The notes below the pieces were generated by a model. That model made no database searches, was not told the DNA's origin, and worked only from the letters and a program-made list of their open reading frames with translations. A stretch of DNA of 64,000 bases, taken from Paracoccus rhizosphaerae. Its GTDB lineage: Bacteria; Pseudomonadota; Alphaproteobacteria; Rhodobacterales; Rhodobacteraceae. The stretch spans positions 1 to 64,000 of the forward strand of contig NZ_JAOTBE010000004.1 of NCBI RefSeq assembly GCF_026162645.1, given 5' to 3'. Positions 20,089 to 34,616 of the stretch are shown one piece after another; position 1 is the first letter of the stretch, and each line of letters starts with the position of its first letter. Both the position numbers and the translations under genes were made by a program.

Positions 20089-20331
20089 ATGAGATATGCG
20101 ATCATCCTTGCCCTGCTGCTGACGGCCTGCACCGAAGGCGCCGATTATCCCCGGCTGCTGCCAACCGAACAGTTGCTGAGCCCGCCGGACGTGCCTGACC
20201 ATGCCGCGGCTGCCAGCCCGGCTGCGGTCGAGGAGGACGCCTTGTCCCGCGCCGAGGCGCTGCGGGCGCGGGCCAAGGCGCTGCAGGGCCCGGTGGTCGA
20301 CCCGTCCCTGAGGCGGCGGGCCGGCGCATGA
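20089..20331 (+). CDS. small predicted lipoprotein
   Basis: An 80-residue protein with a 13-residue hydrophobic leader and a lipobox ending in Cys14 (LLTAC). The mature part is Ala- and Arg-rich with no known domain. It has no recognisable family and sits alone between a TetR gene and the lldD-like gene. The gene is supported by its start-proximal lipobox rather than by homology. Confidence 0.6.
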   Translation: MRYAIILALLLTACTEGADYPRLLPTEQLLSPPDVPDHAAAASPAAVEEDALSRAEALRARAKALQGPVVDPSLRRRAGA

Positions 20332-20387
20332 TTGCATGACACCTTGCCGCTGGTTAGAACGACCTACCAGCTGGAAAGGGTCTGCTC

Positions 20388-21557
20388 ATGCCGGTGATCA
20401 CCTCGATAGACGACCTCAAGGCGCTGCACCGCGCGCGGACGCCGAAGATGTTCTACGACTATGCCGAATCGGGCAGCTATACCGAACAGACGTTCCGTGA
20501 GAACACCACCGACTTCGCCCGGCTGAAGCTGCGCCAGAAGGTGGCCGTCGACATGTCGAACCGGAGGATCGCCCGCGATATCGTGGGCCTGCCGGCGACG
20601 ATGCCGGTGGCGCTGGCGCCCGTGGGACTGACCGGCATGCAGCATGCCGACGGGGAGATCCACGCGGCGCGAGCGGCCGAAAAGTTCGGTGTCCCATTCT
20701 GCCTGTCGACGATGTCGATCTGCTCGATCGAGGACGTCGCCCAGCACACGACCAAGCCCTTCATGTTCCAGCTCTATGTGATGAAGGACCAGGATTTCTT
20801 GGCCGCGATCATCGAACGCGCCAAGGCCGCGAACTGCAGCGCGCTGGTGCTGACGCTGGACCTGCAGATCCTGGGCCAGCGGCACAAGGACCTGAAGAAC
20901 GGGCTGTCCGCCCCGCCCAAGATGACACTGCCGACGATGCTGGACCTGGCGACCCGCTGGCGATGGGGCATGGGCATGCTGCGCACCAGGCGCCGGCATT
21001 TCGGCAACATCGTCGGCCATGCCAAGGGCGTCGGCGACACCTCGAGCCTGATGAGCTGGACGGCCGAGCAGTTCGACGAGCGGCTGGACTGGGACAAGAT
21101 CGCGGCGATCCGCGACATGTGGGGCGGCAAGCTGATCCTGAAGGGCATCCTGGACCCCGAAGACGCGCGCATCGCGGCCGATTTCGGCGCCGACGCCATT
21201 GTCGTCAGCAACCATGGCGGGCGGCAGCTGGACGGCGCGCTGTCCTCGATTCGCATGCTGCCGCATATCGTCAAGGCGGTGGGCGACCGGGTCGAGGTGC
21301 ACATGGACAGCGGCATCCGGTCGGGCCAGGACGTGCTCAAGGCGCTGGCGCTAGGGGCGCGTTCGACCTGGATCGGCCGGGCCTGGGTGCACGGGCTTGG
21401 CGCCATGGGCGAGGCCGGGGTGACGCGCGCGCTGGAGGTCATCCACAAGGAGCTGGACATCAGCATGGCGCTGTGCGGAGAGCGTGACCTGGCGAACGTG
21501 GGCCGCCAGAACCTGCTGATCCCCCGCGGCTTCCTCGACGAATACGAGATCGCCTGA
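20388..21557 (+). CDS. lldD: FMN-dependent alpha-hydroxy acid dehydrogenase (L-lactate dehydrogenase-like)
   Basis: A 389-residue FMN enzyme of the L-lactate/2-hydroxy acid oxidising family. The Y of FYDYAESGS near the N-terminus, [13 protein letters not shown], the active-site [10 protein letters not shown] (about residue 271) and the phosphate-binding [18 protein letters not shown] are all present. It probably oxidises L-lactate to pyruvate and passes electrons to the membrane, but glycolate or mandelate cannot be excluded. A GGAAAGGG site precedes the ATG. Confidence 0.85.
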   Translation: MPVITSIDDLKALHRARTPKMFYDYAESGSYTEQTFRENTTDFARLKLRQKVAVDMSNRRIARDIVGLPATMPVALAPVGLTGMQHADGEIHAARAAEKFGVPFCLSTMSICSIEDVAQHTTKPFMFQLYVMKDQDFLAAIIERAKAANCSALVLTLDLQILGQRHKDLKNGLSAPPKMTLPTMLDLATRWRWGMGMLRTRRRHFGNIVGHAKGVGDTSSLMSWTAEQFDERLDWDKIAAIRDMWGGKLILKGILDPEDARIAADFGADAIVVSNHGGRQLDGALSSIRMLPHIVKAVGDRVEVHMDSGIRSGQDVLKALALGARSTWIGRAWVHGLGAMGEAGVTRALEVIHKELDISMALCGERDLANVGRQNLLIPRGFLDEYEIA

Positions 21558-21571
21558 GCGCGGGACTGGCG

Positions 21572-22576
21572 TCAGCTTCTGGGCGCCGAGGAGGTTCGCG
21601 ACAGCTTCCGGTTGATCCCGCTGACGATCGGGACATGCGGCAGCGCCATGGCCGACAGGAACGGCACGACGATCGCCGTCGCCAGGACCAGCCACATGTG
21701 GGTGATGCCGATCGTGATGAAGGCGAAGATGATCCCGATATGCATCAGGTAGATGAGGACCGATGCGCTGGACAGGTTCAGGCGCGTCGCGGGAACGTCC
21801 ATCCGCATCACTGCCATCACGATCAGCACCGGCACAAGGTAGAGCATCACTGGAAACTCTGGCGGGTCCTTCAGCGGAACGGCCCCCGCGTCCATCAGCC
21901 AGCGCACCTCGACCAGCCTCAGGACCAGCAGGACGGCGACCAGCCCCCACAGCGGCAGGGCCTTCGGCAGCGCCGCGCGACCCCGCCGCGCGACCCAGTG
22001 CGCCAGCAGGAACCCCTCGACCACGAACGGCAGCAGATAGAGGACATTCGCCCGCCGCAGAGCGAACCATGGCCCGACGAAGGCGTAACGGTCGTTGTAC
22101 TGCGCCAGCGTCGCCACGATGGCCGCCAGAACCGCGGCGGCGGCCAGCGCCGTGCCTTGATGTCGGACTGGGACCGTCTGGCGCACCAGCCAGATGATCG
22201 CCACGATCTGGACCAGGCACGCGACATACCACAAGTGCATCGGACCGTTCAGGACCTGGTGCAGGACCTCGGCACCACTCTCGACCAGGCGCAGCCAGAG
22301 CGGCGCATAGATGATCACCCAGGTCGCATAGAGGATGACCAGCCCGCGCAGCCACCCCGACAAGCGATTGCGGGTCGCCGTATGATAAAGGCCGAAGCCC
22401 GACAGCAGCGCGAAGGTCGGCACCACCAGCCGCAGCAGCCCGTAACCGATCTCGGTCATCCAGCGGAATTCATAGCCGGTCATCAGGACCGTATGCGCAA
22501 AGACCACGCAGCACGCCAGGATCACGCGAAGATAGTCGATCGAGGGATAGCGGTTCGTGACGGGCGACATGGACAA
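21572..22576 (-). CDS. acyltransferase 3 family membrane protein
   Basis: A 334-residue integral membrane protein with about ten hydrophobic segments. The N-terminal [18 protein letters not shown] carries the conserved Arg and His of the acyltransferase 3 family; [15 protein letters not shown] follows. Such enzymes O-acetylate or succinylate surface sugars and lipids. The target cannot be named; modification of a capsule or lipopolysaccharide is possible. It is divergent from rplY and converges on the lldD-like gene. Confidence 0.82.
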   Translation of the reverse strand: MSMSPVTNRYPSIDYLRVILACCVVFAHTVLMTGYEFRWMTEIGYGLLRLVVPTFALLSGFGLYHTATRNRLSGWLRGLVILYATWVIIYAPLWLRLVESGAEVLHQVLNGPMHLWYVACLVQIVAIIWLVRQTVPVRHQGTALAAAAVLAAIVATLAQYNDRYAFVGPWFALRRANVLYLLPFVVEGFLLAHWVARRGRAALPKALPLWGLVAVLLVLRLVEVRWLMDAGAVPLKDPPEFPVMLYLVPVLIVMAVMRMDVPATRLNLSSASVLIYLMHIGIIFAFITIGITHMWLVLATAIVVPFLSAMALPHVPIVSGINRKLSRTSSAPRS

Positions 22577-22720
22577 TTACAACCTTGGACGTTCCCCGGC
22601 CGATGTCGCTTCAACCTACGGCACCGGTCCATCCGTAAAAAGCCATGGCGGTTCATCCGTCAACGAAAATGTGTGATCCCATCTTTCAAATGGGCCGGAC
22701 ATGCGCTATGGGCACCGCTT

Positions 22721-22749
22721 GCCGCCACGCACCCTTGGAGGGTGGCGGC
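22721..22749 (+). promoter_or_regulatory. leader hairpin before rplY
   Basis: GCCGCC pairs with GGCGGC, with an inner ACCC/GGGT stem, a 5-base TTGGA loop and a 4-base bulge on the left side. It lies in the leader, 26 bases before the rplY ATG, with no T tract after it, so it is not a terminator. It could be a translation-control element, but no known L25 leader motif was recognised. Confidence 0.4.
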
Positions 22750-22774
22750 CTCAACATGGTTAAGGATGAAAGAC

Positions 22775-23392
22775 ATGGCCAAAGAGATTCCGGATCTGGT
22801 GGCCGAGGCACGCGCGGGGACAGGCAAGGGGGCCGCCCGCCAAGCTCGCCGCGAAGGCAAGGTGCCCGGCATCGTCTACGGCGACGGCAAAGAGCCCGTT
22901 GCCCTGGCGTTCGACTTCAACAAGCTTCTGACCCAACTGCGCGCCGGTCGCTTCATGTCCACGCTGTGGAACCTGAAGGTCGACGGCCAGGACGACGTCC
23001 GCGTCATCTGCCGCGGCGTTCAGCGCGACGTCGTGAAGGATCTGCCGATCCACATCGACTTCATGCGCCTGCGCCGCACCTCGAAGGTGAACCTGTTCAT
23101 CCCGGTCGAGTTCGTGAACCACGAGAAGTGCCCCGGCCTGAAGAAGGGCGGCACCCTGGTCACCGTCCGCGCCGAGGTCGAGCTGATCGTGACCGCGGGC
23201 GACATCCCGGACCACATCACCGTGGACCTGGAAGGCCTGGAAGTGGGCAGCACGATCCACATCAACGACGCGGCCCTGCCCGAGGGCGTGAAGCCGGTGA
23301 TCGACCGCAACTTCGTGATCGCCAACATCGCCGCCCCGTCGGCGCTTCGTTCGGAAGACTCGGCCGAGGAAGAAGCCACCGCCGAGGAGTGA
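22775..23392 (+). CDS. rplY: 50S ribosomal protein L25/general stress protein Ctc
   Basis: A 205-residue L25 of the long Ctc type. The N-terminal 5S rRNA-binding domain runs to about residue 95 ([26 protein letters not shown]). The C-terminal TL5-like beta domain follows (residues 100-185), and the tail is very acidic. The ATG has TAAGGA upstream. The usual alphaproteobacterial partner pth does not follow; trmFO does instead. Confidence 0.95.
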   Translation: MAKEIPDLVAEARAGTGKGAARQARREGKVPGIVYGDGKEPVALAFDFNKLLTQLRAGRFMSTLWNLKVDGQDDVRVICRGVQRDVVKDLPIHIDFMRLRRTSKVNLFIPVEFVNHEKCPGLKKGGTLVTVRAEVELIVTAGDIPDHITVDLEGLEVGSTIHINDAALPEGVKPVIDRNFVIANIAAPSALRSEDSAEEEATAEE

Positions 23393-23420
23393 TCCCGCGC
23401 GCTTCGGTCGCATGACCATC

Positions 23421-23446
23421 GGGCGGTGCCATTGGCGCCGCCCTTT
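23421..23446 (+). terminator. intrinsic terminator of rplY
   Basis: GGGCGG and CCGCCC form the outer stem, GCC and GGC the inner stem, with a single mismatch between them and an ATT loop. A short T run follows. It lies 29 bases past the rplY stop. Confidence 0.7.
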
Positions 23447-23490
23447 CCATATCAGGGCCGCTTTGCTAGCCCGACCGCATGGAGACACGC

Positions 23491-24828
23491 ATGGAACCCG
23501 TCCACATCGTCGGCGCCGGCCTGGCCGGGTCCGAGGCCGCCTGGCAGATTGCCCGCGCCGGCGTCCCGGTCGTCCTGCACGAGATGCGCCCCACCGTCGA
23601 AACCTTTGCCCACCGCACCGGCGACTGCGCCGAGATGGTGTGCTCGAACAGCTTCCGCTCGGATGACGACGTGATGAACGCGGTCGGCCTGCTTCACTGG
23701 GAAATGCGTGCGGCCGGCGGGCTGATCATGCAGACGGCCGACCGCCACCGCCTGCCCGCGGGCGGCGCGCTGGCCGTGGACCGCGACGCCTTCTCGGCCG
23801 CCGTGACCGCCGCCCTGCAGGCCGAGCCGCTGATCGATATCCGCCCAGGAGAGATCACCAAGCTTCCATCCGACGGCAACTGGATCGTGGCGACGGGGCC
23901 GCTGACCTCTGACGCTTTGGCCGGGGCCATCCGAGAGGTCACCGGGACGGACGCGCTGGCCTTCTTCGACGCCATCGCCCCCATCGTCCATGCCGACACC
24001 ATCGACATGAGCATCGCATGGGAGCAGAGCCGCTATGACAAGGGCGAGACCGAGGCCGAGCAGAAGGCCTATATCAACTGCCCGATGACCAAGCCCGAAT
24101 ACGAGGCCTTCATCGACGCCCTCCTGGCCGCCGACAAGGCCGAGTTCCACGAGGGCGAGACCGCAGGCTATTTCGACGGCTGCCTGCCCATCGAGGTCAT
24201 GGCCGAACGTGGGCGAGAGACGCTGCGCCACGGCCCGATGAAGCCCGTGGGCCTGACAAACGCGCACAAGCCGCAGGAGAAGGCCTATGCGGTGGTGCAG
24301 CTGCGCCGGGACAACTCGCTCGGCACGCTCTACAACATCGTGGGCTTCCAGACGAAGATGAAATACGGCGCGCAGACGCAGGTGTTTCGGATGATCCCCG
24401 GCCTGCAGGACGCAAGTTTCGCCCGGCTGGGCGGCATCCACCGCAACAGTTTCCTGAATTCGCCTACGCTGCTGGACGACCACATGCGCCTGCGCCCGCG
24501 GCCGAACCTGCGCTTCGCGGGCCAGGTCACGGGGGTCGAGGGCTATGTCGAAAGCGCAGCAATGGGGCTTCTGGCCGGGCGCATGGCCGCCGCGCAGGCG
24601 CAGGGGCGCGATCTGCCCCCTCCGCCCTTCACCACGGCCATGGGGGCATTGGTCAACCACATCACCGGCGGCGCCGAGGCCAAGACCTTCCAGCCGATGA
24701 ACGTGAACTTCGGCCTGTTCCCTCCGCTGGAGGACGCGCGCAGCGGCCGCCGCGGGCGCAAGGATCGCTATCCCGCCTATACGCAGCGCGCCAAGGACGA
24801 CTTCACCGCATGGCTGGCCGCGCAGTAA
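23491..24828 (+). CDS. trmFO: methylenetetrahydrofolate-tRNA-(uracil-5-)-methyltransferase TrmFO
   Basis: A 445-residue FAD- and folate-dependent enzyme that makes 5-methyluridine-54 in tRNA. The N-terminal FAD motif is [25 protein letters not shown] near residue 50 and [13 protein letters not shown] near residue 195 carry the conserved cysteines, and [16 protein letters not shown] is typical. The start at 23491 has GGAG six bases upstream; an ATG 12 bases earlier lacks this. Its 3' end overlaps gluQ by 19 bases, linking two tRNA-modification genes. Confidence 0.95.
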   Translation: MEPVHIVGAGLAGSEAAWQIARAGVPVVLHEMRPTVETFAHRTGDCAEMVCSNSFRSDDDVMNAVGLLHWEMRAAGGLIMQTADRHRLPAGGALAVDRDAFSAAVTAALQAEPLIDIRPGEITKLPSDGNWIVATGPLTSDALAGAIREVTGTDALAFFDAIAPIVHADTIDMSIAWEQSRYDKGETEAEQKAYINCPMTKPEYEAFIDALLAADKAEFHEGETAGYFDGCLPIEVMAERGRETLRHGPMKPVGLTNAHKPQEKAYAVVQLRRDNSLGTLYNIVGFQTKMKYGAQTQVFRMIPGLQDASFARLGGIHRNSFLNSPTLLDDHMRLRPRPNLRFAGQVTGVEGYVESAAMGLLAGRMAAAQAQGRDLPPPPFTTAMGALVNHITGGAEAKTFQPMNVNFGLFPPLEDARSGRRGRKDRYPAYTQRAKDDFTAWLAAQ

Positions 24829-25646
24829 CACGCTTTGCGCCATCGCCCACGGGGCTATTGCACCTTGGTCATGCCTTTTCGGCCCTGACGGCGGCGGCTC
24901 ATGGCTGGTTCCACCTGCGGATCGAGGATATCGACCGCGATCGCTGCAAGCCGGAATTCGAAACGGCGATCCATGACGACCTGTCCTGGCTGGGGCTGGA
25001 CTGGCCGCAGCCGGTGATGCGGCAGTCGGATCGCCTGCCCGCTTATCAGGCGGCGCTGGCGCGGCTGGCACCGCTGACCTATCCCTGCCGCTGCCGCCGC
25101 GGCGACATCCGCGCGGCGTTGTCCGCGCCGCAAGAAGGGGCATTGCCAGCAGGACCCGACGGGCTGATCTATCCCGGCACCTGCCGCGGTCGTGACATTC
25201 GGGATGCCGGGCCGGACGACGTGATCCGGCTGGACGCTGGCCGTGCCTTCGACGCCCTGGGCATCGACCGGATCGCATTCCGGGACCAGGTGATCATGCC
25301 CGGTAACGATCATGGCCTGACGCGGGACCAGTTCCTGGACGGCATCGGCGACGTCATCCTGTCGCGGCGCGGCATGGGGACATCCTATCATCTTGCGGTC
25401 GTCGTGGACGACGCGACGCAGGGGATCACGCTGGTCACGCGGGGGAAGGACCTCTTCGATTCAACGTATATTCATGTCCTGCTGCAGCGCCTGCTGGACC
25501 TGCCGACGCCGGACTACCTGCACCACCGGCTGATCCGCGACGACGCCGGCAGGCGGCTGGCCAAGCGCGACGACGCCCGCGCGATCCGCCATTACCGCGA
25601 TGCCGGTGTCACGCCCGCCGACATCCGCCGCATGATCGGCCTGTGA
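24810..25646 (+). CDS. gluQ: glutamyl-Q tRNA(Asp) synthetase
   Basis: A 278-residue truncated GluRS-like enzyme that attaches glutamate to queuosine in tRNA(Asp). It has [18 protein letters not shown] (HIGH motif), the family's zinc site (CRCRR ... YPGTC) and RRLAKRDDA as the KMSKS equivalent. The anticodon-binding half of GluRS is absent, as expected. It overlaps the trmFO 3' end and is probably co-translated with it. The gene converges on hisI with 24 bases between the stops. Confidence 0.93.
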   Translation: MAGRAVTRFAPSPTGLLHLGHAFSALTAAAHGWFHLRIEDIDRDRCKPEFETAIHDDLSWLGLDWPQPVMRQSDRLPAYQAALARLAPLTYPCRCRRGDIRAALSAPQEGALPAGPDGLIYPGTCRGRDIRDAGPDDVIRLDAGRAFDALGIDRIAFRDQVIMPGNDHGLTRDQFLDGIGDVILSRRGMGTSYHLAVVVDDATQGITLVTRGKDLFDSTYIHVLLQRLLDLPTPDYLHHRLIRDDAGRRLAKRDDARAIRHYRDAGVTPADIRRMIGL

Positions 25647-25670
25647 CCGACTGCGCCGACAGGCGCGATT

Positions 25671-26027
25671 CTAGGCTATCGGCTCCATGATGACGGTCTC
25701 GGCCCCGTCGCGGACCGCGGTATAGAAGCAGCTGCGCCGGTTGGTGTGACAGGCGGGCCCCTCCTGATCGACCAGCACCAGAAGGCAGTCGCGATCGCAA
25801 TCGACCCGCAGCTCGACCAGCTTCTGGACGTGGCCCGAACTTTCACCCTTGACCCAGAACGACTGGCGAGAGCGCGACCAATAGGTGACGCGCCCGCTCT
25901 CCAGCGTGCGGGCCACCGAATCGGCATTCATCCAGGCCATCATCAGCACCTCGCCCGTGCCGGCATCCTGCGCGATCGCCGGGATCAGGCCGGAGGCGTC
26001 GTATTTCAGGCTGAGTGGGTCGAACAT
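25671..26027 (-). CDS. hisI: phosphoribosyl-AMP cyclohydrolase
   Basis: A 118-residue HisI that opens the purine ring of PR-AMP in histidine synthesis. The conserved metal cysteines are seen in VDCDRDCLLVLVDQEGP and in ACHTNRRSCFY. Length is normal for the stand-alone cyclohydrolase without the HisE domain. It is divergent from the NifU/IscU-like gene and apart from other his genes. Confidence 0.95.
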   Translation of the reverse strand: MFDPLSLKYDASGLIPAIAQDAGTGEVLMMAWMNADSVARTLESGRVTYWSRSRQSFWVKGESSGHVQKLVELRVDCDRDCLLVLVDQEGPACHTNRRSCFYTAVRDGAETVIMEPIA

Positions 26028-26100
26028 CGGGTTTCCTTTCGCGCGGCGCGTCCCTATCTAGCGCTGATGGCAGCGGTGCAAAAGCCCGGGCGGAGGATTG

Positions 26101-26538
26101 ATGGCCGACAGCGATCTCATGCAGCTCTATTCGCGCCGGATCCTGGCGCTGACGACGGCCATCCCGCACCAGGGCCGGCTGGAGGAACCGCAGGCCACCG
26201 TGCAGCGCCGGTCACCGCAATGCGGGTCGTCCGTGACCGTGCACCTGTCGATGCATGACGGCCGGATCAGCGACTTCGCGCAAGAGGTTCGGGCCTGCGC
26301 CTTGGGCCAAGCGTCGGCGTCCGTGCTTGGTCAGGCCGTGGTCGGCATGGATCGCGCAGGGCTTTCTGCCGCGCGCGACCAGCTGCGCGCGATGCTCAAG
26401 GAAGATGCCCCGGCGCCCGGCGCACCCTTTGCCGATCTCGAGGCGCTGACGCCCGCGCGGGAATACCCGAACCGCCATGCCTCGATCATGCTGGCCTGGG
26501 ATGCCACAATCGAGGCAATGGACCAGGCGCTTTCCTGA
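26101..26538 (+). CDS. NifU/IscU-like iron-sulfur scaffold-type protein lacking the third cysteine
   Basis: A 145-residue protein with the fold of the IscU/NifU N-terminal domain: SPQCGSSVTVHL carries Cys41 and VRACALGQASASVL carries Cys66. The third ligand cysteine, expected near RHASIMLAW at residues 125-133, is replaced (Ala127/Ser128). A classical three-cysteine scaffold site is therefore absent, so a role in Fe-S assembly is uncertain. GGAGG lies just before the ATG. Confidence 0.75.
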   Translation: MADSDLMQLYSRRILALTTAIPHQGRLEEPQATVQRRSPQCGSSVTVHLSMHDGRISDFAQEVRACALGQASASVLGQAVVGMDRAGLSAARDQLRAMLKEDAPAPGAPFADLEALTPAREYPNRHASIMLAWDATIEAMDQALS

Positions 26539-26562
26539 TTTCCTTTAGCTTTCTATGAAAAG

Positions 26563-26586
26563 GACCGGCCCCTGCCAGGGCCGGTC
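26563..26586 (-). terminator. intrinsic terminator of the 31-residue protein gene
   Basis: A perfect 9-bp repeat, GACCGGCCC and GGGCCGGTC, with a 6-base loop. On the minus strand it is followed by CTTTTC. It also lies 25 bases past the stop of the NifU-like gene on the plus strand and may serve both, though the T tract favours the minus strand. Confidence 0.7.
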
Positions 26587-26649
26587 AGTTGCGCGTGCTT
26601 GGGGCGGACGGCGCACAGGCGGGGCGCCGGCCTTGCAACGCGGGGCAGC

Positions 26650-26745
26650 TTAAATGTGCAGGATCGCGGGCAACCAGAGGACCGCCACGGTAATGAGGGC
26701 GACCGAGGCGACTCCGGCAATGTCACAGGCAAGATCACGTGTCAT
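26650..26745 (-). CDS. 31-residue predicted membrane protein
   Basis: A very small reading frame with a good ribosome binding site: GAGGAG nine bases before the ATG. The product starts MTRDLACDIAGVAS and continues into a hydrophobic helix (ALITVAVLWLPAILHI), so it should be a single-span membrane peptide. A terminator lies about 65 bases downstream, making it a complete small transcription unit below recG. No family could be named. It was found by eye. Confidence 0.6.
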   Translation of the reverse strand: MTRDLACDIAGVASVALITVAVLWLPAILHI

Positions 26746-26827
26746 GGGCAGCAACTCCTCTTTGTTGCTGCTTTGTTCTCATGTTCCTGCGATTCGGTAA
26801 AGAACTTTTTAAGAACATTCGGTTTGG

Positions 26828-31149
<4,322 letters not shown>

Positions 31150-31202
31150 TCAGCTGCGGGTATCGCCCAAGGCAGCGCGCTCGTCCAGCCGGCGAAGCGG
31201 GT

Positions 31203-31913
<711 letters not shown>

Positions 31914-31930
31914 GGCCTGGTTCATTCCCC

Positions 31931-31935
31931 GATTC
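31931..31935. promoter_or_regulatory. GANTC (CcrM-type methylation) site before ctrA
   Basis: GATTC lies 18 bases upstream of the ctrA start. GANTC is the target of the CcrM adenine methylase, which tunes ctrA transcription in Caulobacter. A single copy can occur by chance, so functional relevance here is inferred from its position. Confidence 0.35.
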
Positions 31936-31971
31936 GTCAAAAGGTCCTGTCACGACAATCTCGTGAAGACG

Positions 31972-31997
31972 TTAATATGTCGTTACCGTAGAATTAA
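31972..31997. promoter_or_regulatory. overlapping CtrA-like boxes between sciP and ctrA
   Basis: Three half sites repeat at exactly 11-base spacing: TTAA at 31972-31975, TTAC at 31983-31986 and TTAA at 31994-31997, each separated by seven bases. The CtrA box is TTAA-N7-TTAA, so this gives two overlapping near-matches. They lie about 60 bases upstream of the ctrA start, suiting autoregulation. Binding is inferred from the pattern. Confidence 0.55.
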
Positions 31998-32004
31998 CTT
32001 TGCA

Positions 32005-32289
32005 CTACTCAACCTGCGCTTGTCTATATTTCTGCAGTGCCGTCACTTTCAGCGCCGCCTTGCCGTGACGTGTCACGGCCGCGCACCAGGCATCGAACTC
32101 CTCGTCCGACAGGCCATATCGGCGCAGCGCGTCGTCGCGGCTGATCAACCCGTGCGACACGGCTTGGACAACCACCTGCTTGCGGCTGGCGACCCATCGC
32201 GTATTGGCCAGAGGCAGGTCCGCCACACTGAGGATGCTGCCGTCTTCCAGCGTCACGATCCGGGGACCAGAGGTTTTCTTCACGAACAT
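32005..32289 (-). CDS. sciP: CtrA inhibitor SciP (DUF1153)
   Basis: A 94-residue DUF1153 protein. GPRIVTLEDGSILSVADLP opens the family domain; WVASRKQVVVQAV and GLISRDDALRRYGLSDEEF form the helix-turn-helix that contacts CtrA and DNA in Caulobacter SciP. AAGGAG precedes the ATG at 32289. It is immediately upstream of ctrA on the same strand, as in other alphaproteobacteria. SciP blocks CtrA from activating transcription in late or early cell-cycle phases. Confidence 0.9.
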   Translation of the reverse strand: MFVKKTSGPRIVTLEDGSILSVADLPLANTRWVASRKQVVVQAVSHGLISRDDALRRYGLSDEEFDAWCAAVTRHGKAALKVTALQKYRQAQVE

Positions 32290-32447
32290 GGCAACGCTCC
32301 TTCGATCAGGTCCTGCCATCCATCCGCCATTCCGCTTAATCCCCGGTTAGGCGCGGCGGGTTTTCCAACCTCGGCGGGGTTGAGAATGCCCCGCATTTGC
32401 ATATATTTTGACGCGTTCCGGCCCCGATTTGCGGCGAAAGATCATCC

Positions 32448-33617
32448 ATGACCCTGCTTGCCCCCACCCGCGCCCCCGCGGGCGCGCCCGAATTGAACAG
32501 CCTCGGCTTCGCCAAGCCGCCGGCGCAGACCCGCGTCGTGGTGGCAATGTCCGGCGGCGTCGACAGCTCGGTCGTGGCCGCGCAGCTCAAGTCCGAGGGC
32601 TACGACGTCATCGGCGTCACCCTGCAGCTTTATGACCACGGCGCGGCGCTGGCCAAGAAGGGCGCCTGCTGCGCGGGGCAGGACATCCACGACGCCCGCC
32701 GCGTGGCCGAGCGGATGGGGTTCCCCCATTATGTCCTCGATTACGAAAACAAGTTCCGCGAATCGGTGATCGACGAATTCGCCGATGCCTATCTGGCCGG
32801 CGCGACGCCCGTCCCCTGCATCCGCTGCAACGAGCGCGTCAAGTTTCGCGACCTTCTGGAAACGGCCCGCGACCTTGATGCCGACTGCATGGCAACGGGG
32901 CACTACATCCAGCGAAAGGCCGGCCCTCATCGGGCCGAGTTGCACATGGCCGCCGACCCGAACCGCGACCAGAGCTATTTCCTGTTCTCGACCACGCAGG
33001 AACAGCTGGACTTCCTGCGCTTCCCGCTCGGCCACCTGGCCAGCAAGGCCGAAACGCGGGCGCTGGCGGCCGAATACGACCTGGCGGTCGCCGACAAGCC
33101 CGACAGCCAGGACATCTGCTTTGTGCCGAACGGCGACTATGCCAGCGTGATCGAGAAGCTGCGCCCTGGCGCTGCCGATCCCGGAGAGATCGTCGACCAG
33201 CAGGGCAAGGTTCTGGGAACGCATCGCGGCGTGATCCATTACACGATTGGACAGCGGCGCGGACTGGGCATCGGCGGCGGACTGCCGCTCTATGTGCTGC
33301 GGCTGGAACCCGAAACTCGCCGCGTAGTCGTCGGCCCGCGAGAGGCGCTGGCCACCAGCATCGTCAACGTGACCGAGGTGAACTGGCTGGGCGACGAGCC
33401 GTTCGAGGGCGAGATTCAGTGCCTTGTCCGCATCCGTTCGACCCGTCCGCCGCGCCCCGCGATCCTGCGCCCTTTGCCCGGCCGCCGGGCCGAGGTCGAG
33501 CTGCTGGACCCCGAGGACGGCGTCAGCCCCGGCCAAGCCTGCGTGTTCTATGCGCCTGACAGCACCCGCGTGCTGGGCGGCGGCTGGATCAGCCTGCGGC
33601 GGCGGCCAGCTGCCTGA
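32448..33617 (+). CDS. mnmA: tRNA-specific 2-thiouridylase MnmA
   Basis: A 389-residue MnmA that puts sulfur on U34 of Lys, Glu and Gln tRNAs. The ATP-binding P-loop MSGGVDSS is near residue 34; the two catalytic cysteines are in [13 protein letters not shown] and in [24 protein letters not shown] is conserved. The N-terminal extension of about 25 residues is typical of alphaproteobacterial members. Its end overlaps sufE (opposite strand) by 29 bases. Confidence 0.95.
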   Translation: MTLLAPTRAPAGAPELNSLGFAKPPAQTRVVVAMSGGVDSSVVAAQLKSEGYDVIGVTLQLYDHGAALAKKGACCAGQDIHDARRVAERMGFPHYVLDYENKFRESVIDEFADAYLAGATPVPCIRCNERVKFRDLLETARDLDADCMATGHYIQRKAGPHRAELHMAADPNRDQSYFLFSTTQEQLDFLRFPLGHLASKAETRALAAEYDLAVADKPDSQDICFVPNGDYASVIEKLRPGAADPGEIVDQQGKVLGTHRGVIHYTIGQRRGLGIGGGLPLYVLRLEPETRRVVVGPREALATSIVNVTEVNWLGDEPFEGEIQCLVRIRSTRPPRPAILRPLPGRRAEVELLDPEDGVSPGQACVFYAPDSTRVLGGGWISLRRRPAA

Positions 33618-33999
33618 TCCGCTGGACCATCGCGCGCACGCCGTTCGAACGCTGCGCCGACAGGTGATCGTCAAGCCCAAGCCGGGCCAGCTCGGCCTGG
33701 GCATCCACGCGCTCGACCTCGTCCAACGGCAGCCCGGAATAAAGCGCGTGAAGCACCGCGATCAGCCCGCGGACGATCATCGCGTCGCTCTCTCCCTGGA
33801 AGTCGAAGCGGCCGTCCTCGATCCGCGGCAGAATCCAGACCTGGCTTGCGCAGCCGTCGACCTTGGTCGCCGGCACCTGGAAGGCGGGGTCCAGAGGCGG
33901 CATCGCCTTTCCCAGTTCGATGACATGGCGGTAACGCTCTTCCCAGTCGTCCAGGAAGTCGAAGGTCTCGGCGATGTCTTCGAAGGCGGCGGTGGCCAT
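33589..33999 (-). CDS. sufE: cysteine desulfuration protein SufE
   Basis: A 136-residue SufE, which accepts sulfur from SufS through a cysteine in VDGCASQVW and passes it on to iron-sulfur assembly. The family's [26 protein letters not shown] and C-terminal [15 protein letters not shown] are present. The ATG at 33999 has GGAGAG upstream; a longer frame is not supported. No other suf gene is adjacent. Confidence 0.93.
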   Translation of the reverse strand: MATAAFEDIAETFDFLDDWEERYRHVIELGKAMPPLDPAFQVPATKVDGCASQVWILPRIEDGRFDFQGESDAMIVRGLIAVLHALYSGLPLDEVERVDAQAELARLGLDDHLSAQRSNGVRAMVQRIRQLAAAAG

Positions 34000-34115
34000 G
34001 CGTCTCTCCTCGGATTGGGCTACAGGCCTATCCTGCACGGCGGCCAAGGTCAAAGAGGCTTTTCCGCGCCCCGCGTTTCGCCTATCACCAGGCAGGATTG
34101 CCAAGAGGGATTGCC

Positions 34116-34616
34116 ATGACCAGACTGACCCTGTCGCTGCTGATCGGCACCACGATCCTTGCGGGATGCGGTCGTTTGGGGGACAGCGGCTGGAACCCGC
34201 TGCGGTGGTCCGGCGGCAGGTCGGCCCCTGCGGATCTGGCGCCCGAGGGCGGCTATCTGCAGGCCACCGACCCGCGCCCCGGCGTCCCGCAGATCCTGGC
34301 TGCGGACTGGCAGCCGCTGGCCGAAGGGCGGCTTCTGGTCGTGCGCGGCTTTGCCCCGACCAAGGGATATCATTCGGCCGAACTGGTCACGCAGCGTCCG
34401 CAGCCCGGCGACCGGCTGAGTCCCGATCCTGACGGTGTCCTGCGCCTGCGCTTCGTCGCGGCGCCCCCCGCGCCCGACAGTCCGGCCGCAAGGCTTGCGG
34501 CAGACCCGGTGACAGATCCGATCATCGTCGCCCTGCCGCTGAGCTTCACGCAGTTGGCCTCCATCGCCGCCATCGAAATCAGCGCCGCCACCGGCACCAT
34601 CCTTCTGCGCCGCTGA
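34116..34616 (+). CDS. predicted lipoprotein of unknown function
   Basis: A 166-residue protein with a lipoprotein signal (MTRLTLSLLIGTTILAGC). The mature domain shows no recognised motif but is well structured: a probable beta-rich middle (LLVVRGFAPTKGYHSAELV) and a C-terminal hydrophobic IAAIEISAATGTI segment. AAGAGGG precedes the ATG. Likely envelope-located; function unknown. Confidence 0.8.
   Translation: MTRLTLSLLIGTTILAGCGRLGDSGWNPLRWSGGRSAPADLAPEGGYLQATDPRPGVPQILAADWQPLAEGRLLVVRGFAPTKGYHSAELVTQRPQPGDRLSPDPDGVLRLRFVAAPPAPDSPAARLAADPVTDPIIVALPLSFTQLASIAAIEISAATGTILLRR

Noticed and set aside
17629..20331. 900-residue open frame opposite dnaG, tetR and beyond
   Set aside because: It is the mirror of high-GC coding on the other strand; dnaG, tetR and the small lipoprotein are clearly real, and the frame has no motif.
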